Positions 8,900-18,192 of a stretch of DNA of 64,000 bases are shown here, one piece after another. The translations under genes and the position numbers were made by a program. This stretch comes from Penaeicola halotolerans. Lineage in GTDB: Bacteria; Bacteroidota; Bacteroidia; Cytophagales; Cyclobacteriaceae. Position 1 is the first letter of the stretch. Each line of letters begins with the position of its first letter. The notes below the pieces were generated by a model. The model ran no database searches. It had not been told where the DNA came from and was given only the letters and a program-made list of their open reading frames with translations. The stretch is from NCBI RefSeq assembly GCF_016464625.1, contig NZ_JAEAGO010000003.1, forward strand, positions 124,001-188,000, in the 5' to 3' direction.

Positions 8900-9947
8900 A
8901 TGCCTTTGCTTTGTAGTGTGTCTTGGGCAAATCCCTGAGGATGGCAGCTGCCTTTTCTGCTGTGAGATCTCTCTGTGGTGTAGCGAGCATCTCATAGCCT
9001 ACCATAAATTTCTTAACTGTAGCTGATCTAAGTAGCGGTGGATAAAAAACCATGTGCAAATCCCACTCAGGATGGGGCTTCCCATCTGTAGGAGCTTGAT
9101 GTATCCCGCCAGAGTAGGGAAAAGACACTTCAAAAAGATTGTCATACAAGATCGTCAGCTGTCTATAGGCTGCTGCTAAGTCCCTTTTTTGCTTGACATC
9201 AAGATCTAATAAAGACGCCAAATGTAGCTTAGGAGCGATCATGGCCTCAAAAGGCCAAACCGCCCAAAAAGGGACTAAGGCTACGAAAGTATTATTTTCA
9301 AAAAGGATCCTTTGTTGTTTCTGGAGCTCTTGATGCACATAATCTACGACCATCGAAGAACCCTTACGCGCATAGTATTCGCTAAATCTCGCTGCTTTCT
9401 TAGCTGGTTCATCAGGGATACTTTCTTGCGCCCAGATTTGTCCATGAGGATGCGGATTAGAGCATCCCATGATCTGCCCTTTGTTTTCAAATATCTGCAC
9501 GTGATTGACCCAAGGCATTTGACCGAGGATTTTGTACTCTTCTTGCCAGCTGTCGATGACGGCTTTCACCTCATCGATGGATAGTTCAGGTACTGTCAGG
9601 TCATGCCTTGGAGAAAAACAGAGTACCTTACAGATGCCTTTTTCACTTTTGGCTTTGAAGAATTCTCCTTCATCTAAATTGCCGTCTGGAATATCTGCGG
9701 TAATGGCTCCAAAGTCATTTACAAATATGTAGGGTCCTGTGTAGGAAGGGTTTTTCTTTCCTCCTATCCTATCATTACCCGGACATAGATAGCACGTAGG
9801 ATCATAAGGAATACTCGGTGATGCTACGACCTTTTCTTGTTGGCCTTGCCAAGGTCTTTTTCCTCGGTGAGGAGAAACTTGCACATAGTCTCCAGTGAAA
9901 GGATTGAACCTCCTATGACTATGTTCTTCAAAATCAAACTGACTCAT
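8898..9947 (-). CDS. galT: Galactose-1-phosphate uridylyltransferase
   Basis: Leloir pathway enzyme that swaps UMP between UDP-glucose and galactose-1-phosphate. The 349-residue protein has both GalT halves. The nucleophile motif H166-P-H168 lies in SNPHPHGQ, and zinc-site residues are present in CYLCPGN near the N-terminus. The C-terminal half ends with the WDLHMVFYPP segment. Its start overlaps the galK stop by four bases (ATGA), so the pair is translationally coupled. It is the last gene of a leftward transcript of symporter, galK and galT. No galE epimerase is visible in the window, so the UDP-galactose recycling step must be encoded elsewhere. Confidence 0.97.
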   Translation of the reverse strand: MSQFDFEEHSHRRFNPFTGDYVQVSPHRGKRPWQGQQEKVVASPSIPYDPTCYLCPGNDRIGGKKNPSYTGPYIFVNDFGAITADIPDGNLDEGEFFKAKSEKGICKVLCFSPRHDLTVPELSIDEVKAVIDSWQEEYKILGQMPWVNHVQIFENKGQIMGCSNPHPHGQIWAQESIPDEPAKKAARFSEYYARKGSSMVVDYVHQELQKQQRILFENNTFVALVPFWAVWPFEAMIAPKLHLASLLDLDVKQKRDLAAAYRQLTILYDNLFEVSFPYSGGIHQAPTDGKPHPEWDLHMVFYPPLLRSATVKKFMVGYEMLATPQRDLTAEKAAAILRDLPKTHYKAKA

Positions 9948-11104
9948 ATACCTGTCACTAAACGTGTACCGTCTTGAATTTTCACTTCGTAGATAGGTAG
10001 CTCTTTTCTATGTTTGGCTTGGTAGATAGCCTGCATTTGTTCTTTAAATTCTTCTACATGGGCTGAGGCGACTAGATTGATCGTACAGCCTCCAAAGCCA
10101 CCACCCATCATCCTGCTTCCCAGCACATAAGGCAAGTCTTTAGTAGCATCCACTAGGGTATCAAGTTCTCTACAGCTCACTTCATAGTCCGTAGAAAGTC
10201 CCTCATGTGAGGCATACATCAACTTACCAAAGCTGACCAAATTGTTTTTAGCGAGCATCTCACAGGCTTGGATGACCCTTTGGTTTTCCTCGATGACATA
10301 TCGACACCTTTCGTAGATTTTTCCTTTAAACTCTCCCTTGTGGCTTTTAAGCATCTTTAGGGTGACATCTCTCAGGCTAGAGATCCCAATATCATATCTT
10401 TGAAGGAGGTCTACCCCCTCTTCACATTCTTGTCTACGGGTATTATAAGCAGAGTCTGCTAAAGCATGCTTTACTTGTGTATCACATAGCAAAAACTCAT
10501 ATCCTTCTAGGCTTATCGGGAAATACTCAAACGCTAAAGATCTGCAATCTAGTCTGATAGCGTGATCTGCTTTGCCCATCACAGAGGCAAACTGATCCAT
10601 GATACCACACTGCACACCTGCGAAAGTATGTTCGGCCTTTTGTGCCATTTTGATTAAGTCAAGCTTAGGTACCTCATGACCAAAAAGCGTAGCCAAACCC
10701 AATCCAACACCACATTCGAGGGCTGCAGAAGAAGAAAGACCTGCTCCGATAGGAATCGCTCCGCCAAAGACACAGTTGAAGCCTTGTACAGCCAAGCCTT
10801 TCTGTTGGAACTGATCGATGACTCCCAAGATATAATTGAGCCAACCAAAAGGTACTCGCTTGAAGTCGTTGATCGCAAAAGTAAGCTCTGCATCATAGTC
10901 AGTCGAGTACACTTTGCATTCGTCCGAACCACTGGGTCCCATAGCCAAAACGATCTCTTTGTCTATGGCAGCAGGCAATACAAAACCGTCATTGTAGTCT
11001 GTATGCTCTCCGATGAGATTGATACGCCCAGGAGAACTGATCAAGATCGGTTCTCCCTCATAGCGCTTTTGATACGTTTGCTTTATCTTATTTTGAAGAC
11101 TCAT
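9944..11104 (-). CDS. galK: Galactokinase
   Basis: Phosphorylates galactose at C1 with ATP; GHMP kinase superfamily. Three signatures are clear in the 386-residue protein: GRINLIGEHTDYNDG near the N-terminus (sugar binding), PIGAGLSSSAALE (phosphate loop), and LGSRMMGGGFGGCTINLV near the C-terminus. The catalytic Asp is expected in GIMDQFAS. It sits 14 bases downstream of the Na+/sugar symporter and overlaps galT, fitting uptake followed by phosphorylation of galactose. Confidence 0.97.
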   Translation of the reverse strand: MSLQNKIKQTYQKRYEGEPILISSPGRINLIGEHTDYNDGFVLPAAIDKEIVLAMGPSGSDECKVYSTDYDAELTFAINDFKRVPFGWLNYILGVIDQFQQKGLAVQGFNCVFGGAIPIGAGLSSSAALECGVGLGLATLFGHEVPKLDLIKMAQKAEHTFAGVQCGIMDQFASVMGKADHAIRLDCRSLAFEYFPISLEGYEFLLCDTQVKHALADSAYNTRRQECEEGVDLLQRYDIGISSLRDVTLKMLKSHKGEFKGKIYERCRYVIEENQRVIQACEMLAKNNLVSFGKLMYASHEGLSTDYEVSCRELDTLVDATKDLPYVLGSRMMGGGFGGCTINLVASAHVEEFKEQMQAIYQAKHRKELPIYEVKIQDGTRLVTGI

Positions 11105-11118
11105 ATAGAAAATAATCC

Positions 11119-12813
11119 TTACCAGAATATACCGTAGAGCACTACAAGTACAATCATGATAATGAATGATGAAATATTAAATGTCGGTGAAGTAGCAAAA
11201 AGACTTTTGGTAATCACAATTCCTTTTTCATGATCTTGCCCTTTGCCTTCGATCTGTGAGATGATCATCATGACGATCATAGAAAGCACCCACGTGATCA
11301 TCATCTGATGCATAAATGGTATCGTGACAAATAAAGCACTATCTGACCAGCCATTTGGCGCTACTTTAAAGTAAAGAGCAATCGGAATAGATAGTAGCAC
11401 TCCCCAGATAGCGGCATTGTTGGTTGTACGCTTCCAGAAGAGTCCCATCATGAATACCGCTAAGATCCCTGGGCTGACTACCCCAGTGTATTCTTGGATG
11501 TATTGGAATACTTGTCCTAGATTTTTTAACTGTGGTGCTAAGAATACTGCAATCAGCAAAGCCACTGAGGCTGAGATTCTACCCACATTTACCAAGTTTT
11601 TCTCAGAGGTCTTTGGTCCAAAGTATGGCTTAAAGATATCCATCGTAAAGATCGTAGCGGTAGAGTTGAGCATGGAAGCGATAGAACTCACGATCGCTGC
11701 GGCAAGTGCTGCTAGTACGAGTCCTTTTAATCCTGTTGGGACAAATGACTTGATCAACCAAGGAGCTGCGTTGTCATTGATGATGCGACCTGTCTCAGAG
11801 AAGAAAGATGGATCTGCAGACCCTGTAGAAACCACCCCATCAGGACCGACATTCATCACAAATGCGATAATACCTGGTAGTACGACTATGATCGGTATGA
11901 TGAGCTTCAACCCTGCTGCAAGCACGATTCCTTTCTGAGCTTCTTTTAGACTTTTGGCGGCTAATGTTCTTTGGATAATGTACTGATTAAATCCCCAATA
12001 GTATAAGTTGGCTACCCACATACCACCGATGATCACTGCTAGACCTGGTAGATCCCACCAAGCGTCTTTGCCATCAGGCGTGATGATCTCTCCTTTATCT
12101 AAGATCATAGAAAACTTCTCAGGCACTTGTTCATACACCATAGAAAGTCCTGCTAGTACTCCTTGACCATCTGATACATAAGACAAAGCAAATACTGTAG
12201 TGATCAATCCACCGATCACTAGCAAGACGACTTGGATCACATCTGTCCAAGCTACTGCCGAAAGGCCACCATATAATGAATAAGCTGCTGAGAAGAGCGC
12301 TAGACCTATAATCGCCTTTTGGAAAAGTGCGCCACTGCCATCACCCATGATCGTATCCATTGCTGTAGCACCCAAATAGAGTACAGAAGTCAGGTTGACA
12401 AAAACAAAGAGTGCAATCCAGAAGATCGCTAAGATGGTCTTTAGATTGGTACTAAATCGCTTCTCGATAAACTCAGGGATGGTATAGAGTTTTTTCTCGA
12501 TAAAAATCGGTAAAAAGTACTTACCTACTACTATCAGCGTAAGAGCTGCCATCCACTCATAGGAGGCTATCGCCAGACCTATGGCAAAGCCAGAGCCTGA
12601 CATACCGATAAACTGTTCGGCCGAGATATTGGCTGCGATGAGTGAGGCACCTATTGCCCACCAAGGGAGGGTCTTACCTGCGAGAAAGTAGTCTTCTGAG
12701 GTGTTGCCGTTTTTGCGAGACACCCAGATGCCTATACCGATGATGATGATACCATAGGCAATGAAAATGCCCTGATCAATCCAAGAAAATTCCATAGTGT
12801 TTGATTTAGTCAA
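11119..12813 (-). CDS. Sodium/sugar symporter (SSS family, SglT-like)
   Basis: Inner-membrane transporter of the solute:sodium symporter family, 564 residues, with about 14 hydrophobic segments. The start (WIDQGIFIAYGIIIIGIGIWVSR, with membrane helix) and the motifs EDYFLAGKTLPWWAIGASL and AANISAEQFIGMSGSG are those of the vSGLT/SglT branch. Galactose is the likely substrate because galK and galT follow directly on the same strand; glucose or other hexoses cannot be ruled out from sequence. First gene of the likely operon, with 132 bases of upstream sequence that contain a GTTTAAAC palindrome. Confidence 0.92.
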   Translation of the reverse strand: MTKSNTMEFSWIDQGIFIAYGIIIIGIGIWVSRKNGNTSEDYFLAGKTLPWWAIGASLIAANISAEQFIGMSGSGFAIGLAIASYEWMAALTLIVVGKYFLPIFIEKKLYTIPEFIEKRFSTNLKTILAIFWIALFVFVNLTSVLYLGATAMDTIMGDGSGALFQKAIIGLALFSAAYSLYGGLSAVAWTDVIQVVLLVIGGLITTVFALSYVSDGQGVLAGLSMVYEQVPEKFSMILDKGEIITPDGKDAWWDLPGLAVIIGGMWVANLYYWGFNQYIIQRTLAAKSLKEAQKGIVLAAGLKLIIPIIVVLPGIIAFVMNVGPDGVVSTGSADPSFFSETGRIINDNAAPWLIKSFVPTGLKGLVLAALAAAIVSSIASMLNSTATIFTMDIFKPYFGPKTSEKNLVNVGRISASVALLIAVFLAPQLKNLGQVFQYIQEYTGVVSPGILAVFMMGLFWKRTTNNAAIWGVLLSIPIALYFKVAPNGWSDSALFVTIPFMHQMMITWVLSMIVMMIISQIEGKGQDHEKGIVITKSLFATSPTFNISSFIIMIVLVVLYGIFW

Positions 12814-12916
12814 GTAATCTATCTGTACCCATTCTTCAATTTGGGCACAATTCTACGATGGCTTGAATATCCCTATTTTTTGTTTTACAGCCTAATGTTT
12901 TTTCAATCAAAACATC

Positions 12917-12924
12917 GTTTAAAC
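12917..12924. promoter_or_regulatory. Palindrome upstream of the symporter-galK-galT genes
   Basis: GTTTAAAC is a perfect 8-base palindrome in the gap between galM and the symporter gene. Its AT-rich centre with flanking G/C recalls LacI/GalR-type operators, but no regulator gene is nearby and an 8-base palindrome can occur by chance. Confidence 0.2.
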
Positions 12925-12945
12925 AAAAGCTGATGATCTATAGGG

Positions 12946-13983
12946 TTATTGCACTACAGAGAATTTATAGATACAAGTCTGTGTGTAAGTCTCTCCAGGA
13001 TTTAAAACAGTAGAAGGGAAATTAGCTTGATTAGGGCTATCAGGAAAATGCTGTGTCTCTAAGCATAATGCTGACCTGAAAGTGTAAGCCTTATCTTCTT
13101 TCCCAGTAATGCTGCCATCAAGGAAATTGCCACTGTAAAACTGTATGCCCGGCTCTGTGGTATATACTTCCATTTTTCTACCATTGGCTGGAGCAATCAC
13201 CGTAGCCGCAAGACTTAGTGCTCCTGCTTCCTCTTTGTCCAAAACCCAATTATGATCATAGCCCTTACCATAAGCTAGCTGCTGAAAATCAGCCTCTATA
13301 CGCTCACCAATCGCTACTGAAGATCTGAAGTCCATAGGAGTACCCCCTACAGAGGCGATTTCTCCTGTAGGAATTAGTAGGCTATCTACGGGTGTGTAAG
13401 CACTGGCATTGAGTGTCAAGATATGGTCAGTGATCTCTCCACTTCCAGCTCCATTGAGGTTGAAAAAAGAATGATGGGTCAAATTCACAACCGTTTGCTT
13501 GTCTGTACTAGCTTCATAAGTGATCTTAAACTCACCTTCCTCAGTCAGCGCATAAGTCATCAATACGGACAAAGTCCCAGGAAATCCTTCTTCTCCATCT
13601 ACTGAGGTATAGCTAAAGACGATCTCTTGCTCAGTGGCTGATACAACTTCCCATACGACATTGTGAAAACCATCAGGTCCACCATGCAGCGAGTTAGGGC
13701 CATTGTTTTTAGCCAGCTGATAGGTTTTACCATCTAGTGTAAACTCGCCATTGGCTATGCGATTGCCATAGCGACCGATCGCAGCACCAAAGTAAGGTTC
13801 AGCACTTTTTTGGTAGTCTTTTAAACTGTCATAACCTAGAACGATATCTGCAAGCTTTCCATCACGGTCAGGCACGAATAGTGTCACTACCTTTGCGCCA
13901 AAGTTGGAGACAGTCATCTCTATCCCTTTACTATTTTTAAGTGTATAAAGCTGCACGGGCTTACCGGCTATGATTCCTTCCAT
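12946..13983 (-). CDS. galM: Aldose 1-epimerase (galactose mutarotase)
   Basis: Interconverts the alpha and beta anomers of galactose and glucose, feeding alpha-galactose to GalK. The 345-residue protein shows the family pattern: GRYGNRIANGEF, NSLHGGPDGFHN with the first active His, LTHHSFFNLNG with the second His, and the general-base Glu in CLETQHFPDSPN. No signal peptide is seen, so it is probably cytoplasmic. Same strand as the symporter, galK and galT but separated by 132 bases, so it may have its own promoter. Confidence 0.95.
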   Translation of the reverse strand: MEGIIAGKPVQLYTLKNSKGIEMTVSNFGAKVVTLFVPDRDGKLADIVLGYDSLKDYQKSAEPYFGAAIGRYGNRIANGEFTLDGKTYQLAKNNGPNSLHGGPDGFHNVVWEVVSATEQEIVFSYTSVDGEEGFPGTLSVLMTYALTEEGEFKITYEASTDKQTVVNLTHHSFFNLNGAGSGEITDHILTLNASAYTPVDSLLIPTGEIASVGGTPMDFRSSVAIGERIEADFQQLAYGKGYDHNWVLDKEEAGALSLAATVIAPANGRKMEVYTTEPGIQFYSGNFLDGSITGKEDKAYTFRSALCLETQHFPDSPNQANFPSTVLNPGETYTQTCIYKFSVVQ

Positions 13984-14022
13984 GGGTTGTGTTTGTATTG
14001 ATTTTTCTTTAAAGTAAGGACT

Positions 14023-14054
14023 AAAAAAAGGAGGCTGTTTGTGTAAACAGCCTC
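14023..14054 (-). terminator. Terminator after mlaD
   Basis: Ten-base stem GAGGCTGTTT / AAACAGCCTC (14031-14040 with 14045-14054) with a four-base loop. On the minus strand it is followed by a T run (A run at 14023-14029). It ends the leftward mla operon. Confidence 0.9.
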
Positions 14055-14059
14055 TAGTC

Positions 14060-15028
14060 TTATTTGATCTTACCTTTTTCTAATCTCTTGAAATACCTCC
14101 TAAAAAGGAAGTTGTGTCTGATGGCCACCATATTGGTATCCAGCTTTTCTGATGTGCTTTCTAAATTCTCTGTCATTTGCTTGATCGTGGCAGCAAACTC
14201 TGAATCATTGAGCATCATACCCATGAAATTATCAGACTCAGTGAGTCTCTGAGAGCTTGTCTCCAAGTTGAGGCTAAGATTAGCAATGCGCTCACTGGCT
14301 ACATTGAAATTACTCAGTGTACTATCTAATTTAGGATATAATTCTTGGTCAGTGATGAGCTTATTAAAGAGTGTACCTTCTTGATTGAGTGCACTTAGGG
14401 TTTTATTCAAGTTATTGAATGAAGCTCTCGCTCCAGCTACTGTGGCCTTCATTTCTGAGAAAGTGAGTTTTACCTCATCTCTAAAAACTGTATCCGTCAG
14501 TAACATCCCAACCGTACCCTTACCACCTGCTAGATCATCAATGATAATAGACAAATCTGCAATGATTTTAGTGAGGTTTTCTACGTTTTCTGGAAGTTTG
14601 GCCATGAGTGCATCTGTATCTATAGGCGCTTTGATCTTGAGCCTATCTCCATCCTCTACTGGTGGTGCATCATTAGACCCTCCCGAGATGACGATGATCT
14701 TGTTACCTATGAGGCCATCTGAGCCAATGCTTGCCTCTGAGTCCTTCTTGATGAATTCTCTGACTTTCTCTTCGATATTGAGGTCGATTTCTATCTGACC
14801 ACCACCTAAGAAGTGGATATCCTTCACTGTACCTACTTTCACACCTGAGTACCAGACGTTATTGCCTTTTTGAAGTCCACCTACATTTTCAAAGACTGCC
14901 TTGAGTCCGAATGTACTAGAAAAGATCTTTTTTTGACCTCCTAAGGAGATGATCATAAAGATGAGTATGGCTAGCGCAATCGCTACAAATATGCCTACTA
15001 TGACTGATTTTTTGTGATCTGGATTCAT
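14060..15028 (-). CDS. mlaD: MCE-domain lipid transport protein (MlaD-like)
   Basis: Substrate-binding part of an Mla-type ABC system that moves phospholipids across the periplasm. The 322-residue protein has one N-terminal membrane anchor (about residues 9-31), a single MCE beta-barrel domain (about 38-115, with YSGVKVGTVKDIHF), and a long helical C-terminal region of about 190 residues that should form the oligomeric tube or needle. It starts one base after the MlaF-like ATPase gene stops, confirming a single transcript in the order E-F-D. No mlaC or mlaB is next to it. Confidence 0.9.
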   Translation of the reverse strand: MNPDHKKSVIVGIFVAIALAILIFMIISLGGQKKIFSSTFGLKAVFENVGGLQKGNNVWYSGVKVGTVKDIHFLGGGQIEIDLNIEEKVREFIKKDSEASIGSDGLIGNKIIVISGGSNDAPPVEDGDRLKIKAPIDTDALMAKLPENVENLTKIIADLSIIIDDLAGGKGTVGMLLTDTVFRDEVKLTFSEMKATVAGARASFNNLNKTLSALNQEGTLFNKLITDQELYPKLDSTLSNFNVASERIANLSLNLETSSQRLTESDNFMGMMLNDSEFAATIKQMTENLESTSEKLDTNMVAIRHNFLFRRYFKRLEKGKIK

Positions 15029-15790
15029 CTATTCTATAAAGTTATAGTCAAAAAACGGTTTCAAATTTGGATCCTGAGTACGAGATACTTCCTCAAAAGT
15101 CCCTTCTGTCTTGAACTGCCCATCGATCAATACCACTACACGGTCGCCTGTTTGCTTTGCACATGTCAAGTCATGTGTGATGATGATAGAGCTCGTATGA
15201 TATTTCTCTTGCACTTCATTGATCAGTTCATTGATCTCTATGCAGGTGATGGGATCTAGTCCTGCGGTTGGTTCATCATAAAGCATAATCTCAGGGTTGA
15301 GGATCAGCGTACGTGCGATCCCTATACGCTTACGCATCCCTCCAGAGAGTTCTGAAGGCATCTGATTGATCGCTCGCAGAAGTCCTACATCTTCAAGCGC
15401 CTCCTCTATCTTCATTTCGGTTTCCTTTCTTGTCAATCTCTTGTTTCTCACAAGCGGGAATGCGAGATTTTCCCTAACAGTCATCGAGTCATACAAGGCA
15501 CTATTTTGAAATGAAAAGCCAATCTTTAAGCGCAATTCGTCCATCTCTCTGACCGAAAGCTTATCGATACGCTTGCCTAGCACGTCTATGGTTCCCTCAT
15601 CTGCTTTGAGCAGTCTCACTACTAGTTTGATCAATACTGACTTGCCAGAGCCTGATTTACCGAGCACTACTAGGTTCTCTCCTTTATATAAGTGTAGATC
15701 TACTCCTTTGAGCACATCCATATCTCCAAAGGATTTTTTGACTTCTTTGACCTCTATTACCTTCTCACTATAGTCTATCTCGTCTCTCAT
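15029..15790 (-). CDS. mlaF: ABC transporter ATPase, MlaF-like
   Basis: Cytoplasmic ATPase that powers the MlaE permease. The 253-residue protein has Walker A (GKSGSGKSVLIK), Q-loop (SFQNSALYDSM), ABC signature (LSGGMRKRIG), Walker B (ILNPEIMLYDEPTAGLDP) and the switch His (IIITHD). The SALYDSMTV stretch after the Q-loop is typical of the Mla/Ttg2A branch. It lies between mlaE (three-base gap) and mlaD on the same strand. Confidence 0.93.
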   Translation of the reverse strand: MRDEIDYSEKVIEVKEVKKSFGDMDVLKGVDLHLYKGENLVVLGKSGSGKSVLIKLVVRLLKADEGTIDVLGKRIDKLSVREMDELRLKIGFSFQNSALYDSMTVRENLAFPLVRNKRLTRKETEMKIEEALEDVGLLRAINQMPSELSGGMRKRIGIARTLILNPEIMLYDEPTAGLDPITCIEINELINEVQEKYHTSSIIITHDLTCAKQTGDRVVVLIDGQFKTEGTFEEVSRTQDPNLKPFFDYNFIE

Positions 15791-15793
15791 AGC

Positions 15794-16630
15794 TTATGCG
15801 TATCTGATAGCATTTACGATTTGTAAGATCAATATCTCTAAGATAAATATCAAAAACATGGAGGCGACCACCGCTGAGTTGGCGGCTTTACCTACTCCTT
15901 CTGTACCTCTCGAAGAGTGATATCCTTTATAGCAACTCACCATTCCTATGGTAAATCCGAAAAACACCGACTTGATCACTGATGAAAATAAATCCAAAAA
16001 AGTAATCGCATCAAATACTTGTACCACAAATGAGCTTAAACTCACTAATTCATTGCTCCTAACATTCAAATAAGAACCTGCTAGTGCGACAAAGTCTGTA
16101 TACATCACCAGTACAGGGATCATGATCGATGTTGCTAGTACTCTCGTGACCACTAAATATTTGAAAGGCTTAGTGGCGGATACTTCCATCGCATCTATTT
16201 GCTCTGTGACATTCATCGATCCTAGTTCTGCACCTATATTGGAGCCCACCTTCCCTGCTGCGATCAGGGCTGTAACGAGCGGTCCTAGAGCTCGGATGAT
16301 TGCGATAGAGATCAAAGCAGGAAGCCATGAAGTAGCACCAAATTCGGCAAGTGATGGTCTAGACTGATTGGTAAATACCAAACCAGTGATAAAACCCGTC
16401 ATACTGATGAGCGGAAGCGATTTATACCCCACTTGGTAGCACTGTCTGAGTACCTCTTTAAACTCATATGGAGGAAACCATACTTCTCTAAAAAATCTAG
16501 CGACAAAGGAGAAGACCCCATATAACTCACTAAAAAATCGATCTATCTTTTTACTGATGACGTATTTCGGAGTTGAACTTTCTTTTGGAGATTCTTCTAC
16601 GACTTGATTTGCAGATGCCATACTATTCAT
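15794..16630 (-). CDS. mlaE: ABC transporter permease, MlaE-like
   Basis: Inner-membrane permease of the Mla lipid transporter. The 278-residue protein has an N-terminal polar extension of about 45 residues and then five or so membrane segments. Typical MlaE sequences are GFITGLVFTNQ near residue 80, the RALGPLVTALIAAGKVGSNIGAELG region split over the middle, and SMNVTEQIDAMEVSATKPFKYLV. An in-frame ATG at 16621 (MASANQ) is an equally possible start. First gene of the mlaE-mlaF-mlaD transcript. Confidence 0.92.
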   Translation of the reverse strand: MNSMASANQVVEESPKESSTPKYVISKKIDRFFSELYGVFSFVARFFREVWFPPYEFKEVLRQCYQVGYKSLPLISMTGFITGLVFTNQSRPSLAEFGATSWLPALISIAIIRALGPLVTALIAAGKVGSNIGAELGSMNVTEQIDAMEVSATKPFKYLVVTRVLATSIMIPVLVMYTDFVALAGSYLNVRSNELVSLSSFVVQVFDAITFLDLFSSVIKSVFFGFTIGMVSCYKGYHSSRGTEGVGKAANSAVVASMFLIFILEILILQIVNAIRYA

Positions 16631-16753
16631 TTAAAAGCGCGAGTTGACTCTGATTGACAAAGCCAAAATAAGGCAAAAAAAAGGGAATCTTGAACGTTTA
16701 TTCCATAAACTTAAGACTCTCCACAGAAAGAAGCCTTCAAAGCACTGAAATGT

Positions 16754-17965
16754 TTAAAGAATTTCACTCAGATTTTCTTTTGAAAGCGGCTTGATGATGA
16801 AGCCATTGACCTGATTATACTTCATCGACCTGAGCACGTCATTCGGATCAATAGAGGAAGTGACCATTTTGACTTCCATCTGTATCTCCTTTGCTTGAAG
16901 CTTGTCTAGAAACTGCCAGCCATTCATACTAGGCATATTGATATCTAGTAAAAGTAGATCTGGCATATCCTGGCCGCCATCTAGTAAATATGATAAGGCC
17001 AACTCTCCCTCTGTGTAACTACTCACCTTCATATTGGGGTGGAGGGATTTGATCATCTTGGTATTGATCAGGTGCTGTATGCTATCATCATCTACAAGCA
17101 TGACATGATTGATCTGCTTACCCGTAGTCATCTCTCCTATATGCTTAGCAGCTGTTCTTGATGAAAGTATTTTGTTGATCACCTGAATCTCATTGTCCAA
17201 TTGATCAGCAGCAGTTTTTAATTTACTTATTAAGCTTTCTTCTACTAAGGTTTTTTCCTCATTGAGGAGATTGACTAAGCCTAGGATATTGGTCAGAGGA
17301 GCACGTACCTTGTGCGAATTGATATAGCTATATTTTCTCAATTGCTCATTTTGCTCTTTGAGGAAGCTATTGAGTTTTTGATTTTCTTGTAGAGACATTT
17401 CCTTTTCGGTGACATCTATCAGCAAAGCGAGCACCGCAGATCTTCCTTCAAAAATAAATGGATGCGCATATACTTGCATCAATACCACACTTCCGTCCTT
17501 TTTCAAGTGACGCTCTTCCACCATTGAGTTGTAGACTACCTTATGCACTGTGCTAGCTTTGCCCATCTCTTGGTGAAGCAAGTCATCCACTTTCATGCTA
17601 TAAAAATCTCTAGTGGAATATCCGTAACTATTTACCGCCATGGCATTGACTTCAATAAAGGCCAAAGTGTCCTGATCGTAGATCCACATAGGGTTGGGAT
17701 TGTCCTGAAAAACTAGCCGATAGTGCGCTTCAGATTCGATTAATTTTCGATTAAATGACTTGACAAAAAAGTAGATCAAAGCTGCCGTGATAAAGACAAA
17801 AACGAGTCCTTTGATAGTTTGTAAATAAGCTACATTGTAGTCTATAAATAACTCATCTAGTAGCGTCAATAATCTATCACTACCCAGTATCCAACAGGCT
17901 CCAAATATCAAGTAAATCAGCGCTATTCTGTGAGGAATATACTTGAAAGATCGCTTCGACCTCAT
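16754..17965 (-). CDS. Membrane PAS - DHp - receiver protein lacking a kinase catalytic domain
   Basis: A 403-residue signalling protein with an unusual build. Two membrane helices (about 11-28 and 45-65) are followed by a PAS domain (about 75-190) and a two-helix DHp segment with a phospho-acceptor-like His218 in NSHKVRAPL. A complete receiver domain then begins near residue 273, with the LVDDD acidic cluster, acceptor Asp341 in LLLDINMPSMNG, Thr/Ser in MVTSS and Lys in IIKPL. No N, G1 or G2 box of a HATPase domain lies between the DHp segment and the receiver, so the protein cannot be expected to autophosphorylate. It may take phosphate from another kinase. Monocistronic; the adjacent four-helix sensors are separated by a terminator. 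Domain calls are by eye. Confidence 0.85.
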   Translation of the reverse strand: MRSKRSFKYIPHRIALIYLIFGACWILGSDRLLTLLDELFIDYNVAYLQTIKGLVFVFITAALIYFFVKSFNRKLIESEAHYRLVFQDNPNPMWIYDQDTLAFIEVNAMAVNSYGYSTRDFYSMKVDDLLHQEMGKASTVHKVVYNSMVEERHLKKDGSVVLMQVYAHPFIFEGRSAVLALLIDVTEKEMSLQENQKLNSFLKEQNEQLRKYSYINSHKVRAPLTNILGLVNLLNEEKTLVEESLISKLKTAADQLDNEIQVINKILSSRTAAKHIGEMTTGKQINHVMLVDDDSIQHLINTKMIKSLHPNMKVSSYTEGELALSYLLDGGQDMPDLLLLDINMPSMNGWQFLDKLQAKEIQMEVKMVTSSIDPNDVLRSMKYNQVNGFIIKPLSKENLSEIL

Positions 17966-18102
17966 ATATCAATACATTTATCTGGGTATCAAAAGCATTT
18001 TTGTAATTCTAAAAATTATAAAAAGCCTGATCAAATGTACTCAATTAAACATTCATTTCACCTAATTGGATGATGAATCTGTTGTTAATTTTTTACTTAA
18101 AA

Positions 18103-18139
18103 AAATTTAGGGTAGACTAATTTAGCCTACCCTAAATTT
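18103..18139 (-). terminator. Terminator after the tandem four-helix sensors
   Basis: Thirteen-base stem AAATTTAGGGTAG / CTACCCTAAATTT (18103-18115 with 18127-18139), with a T run on the minus strand beyond it. It separates the sensor pair from the PAS-receiver gene. Confidence 0.8.
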
Positions 18140-18192
18140 AATTTATTATTTTTAATATCAGACAGTTACCTATATAATATTAAATAATTTGA

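Noticed and set aside
10676-11137. 153-codon plus-strand frame opposite galK
   Set aside because: Shadow of the conserved galK coding sequence on the other strand.
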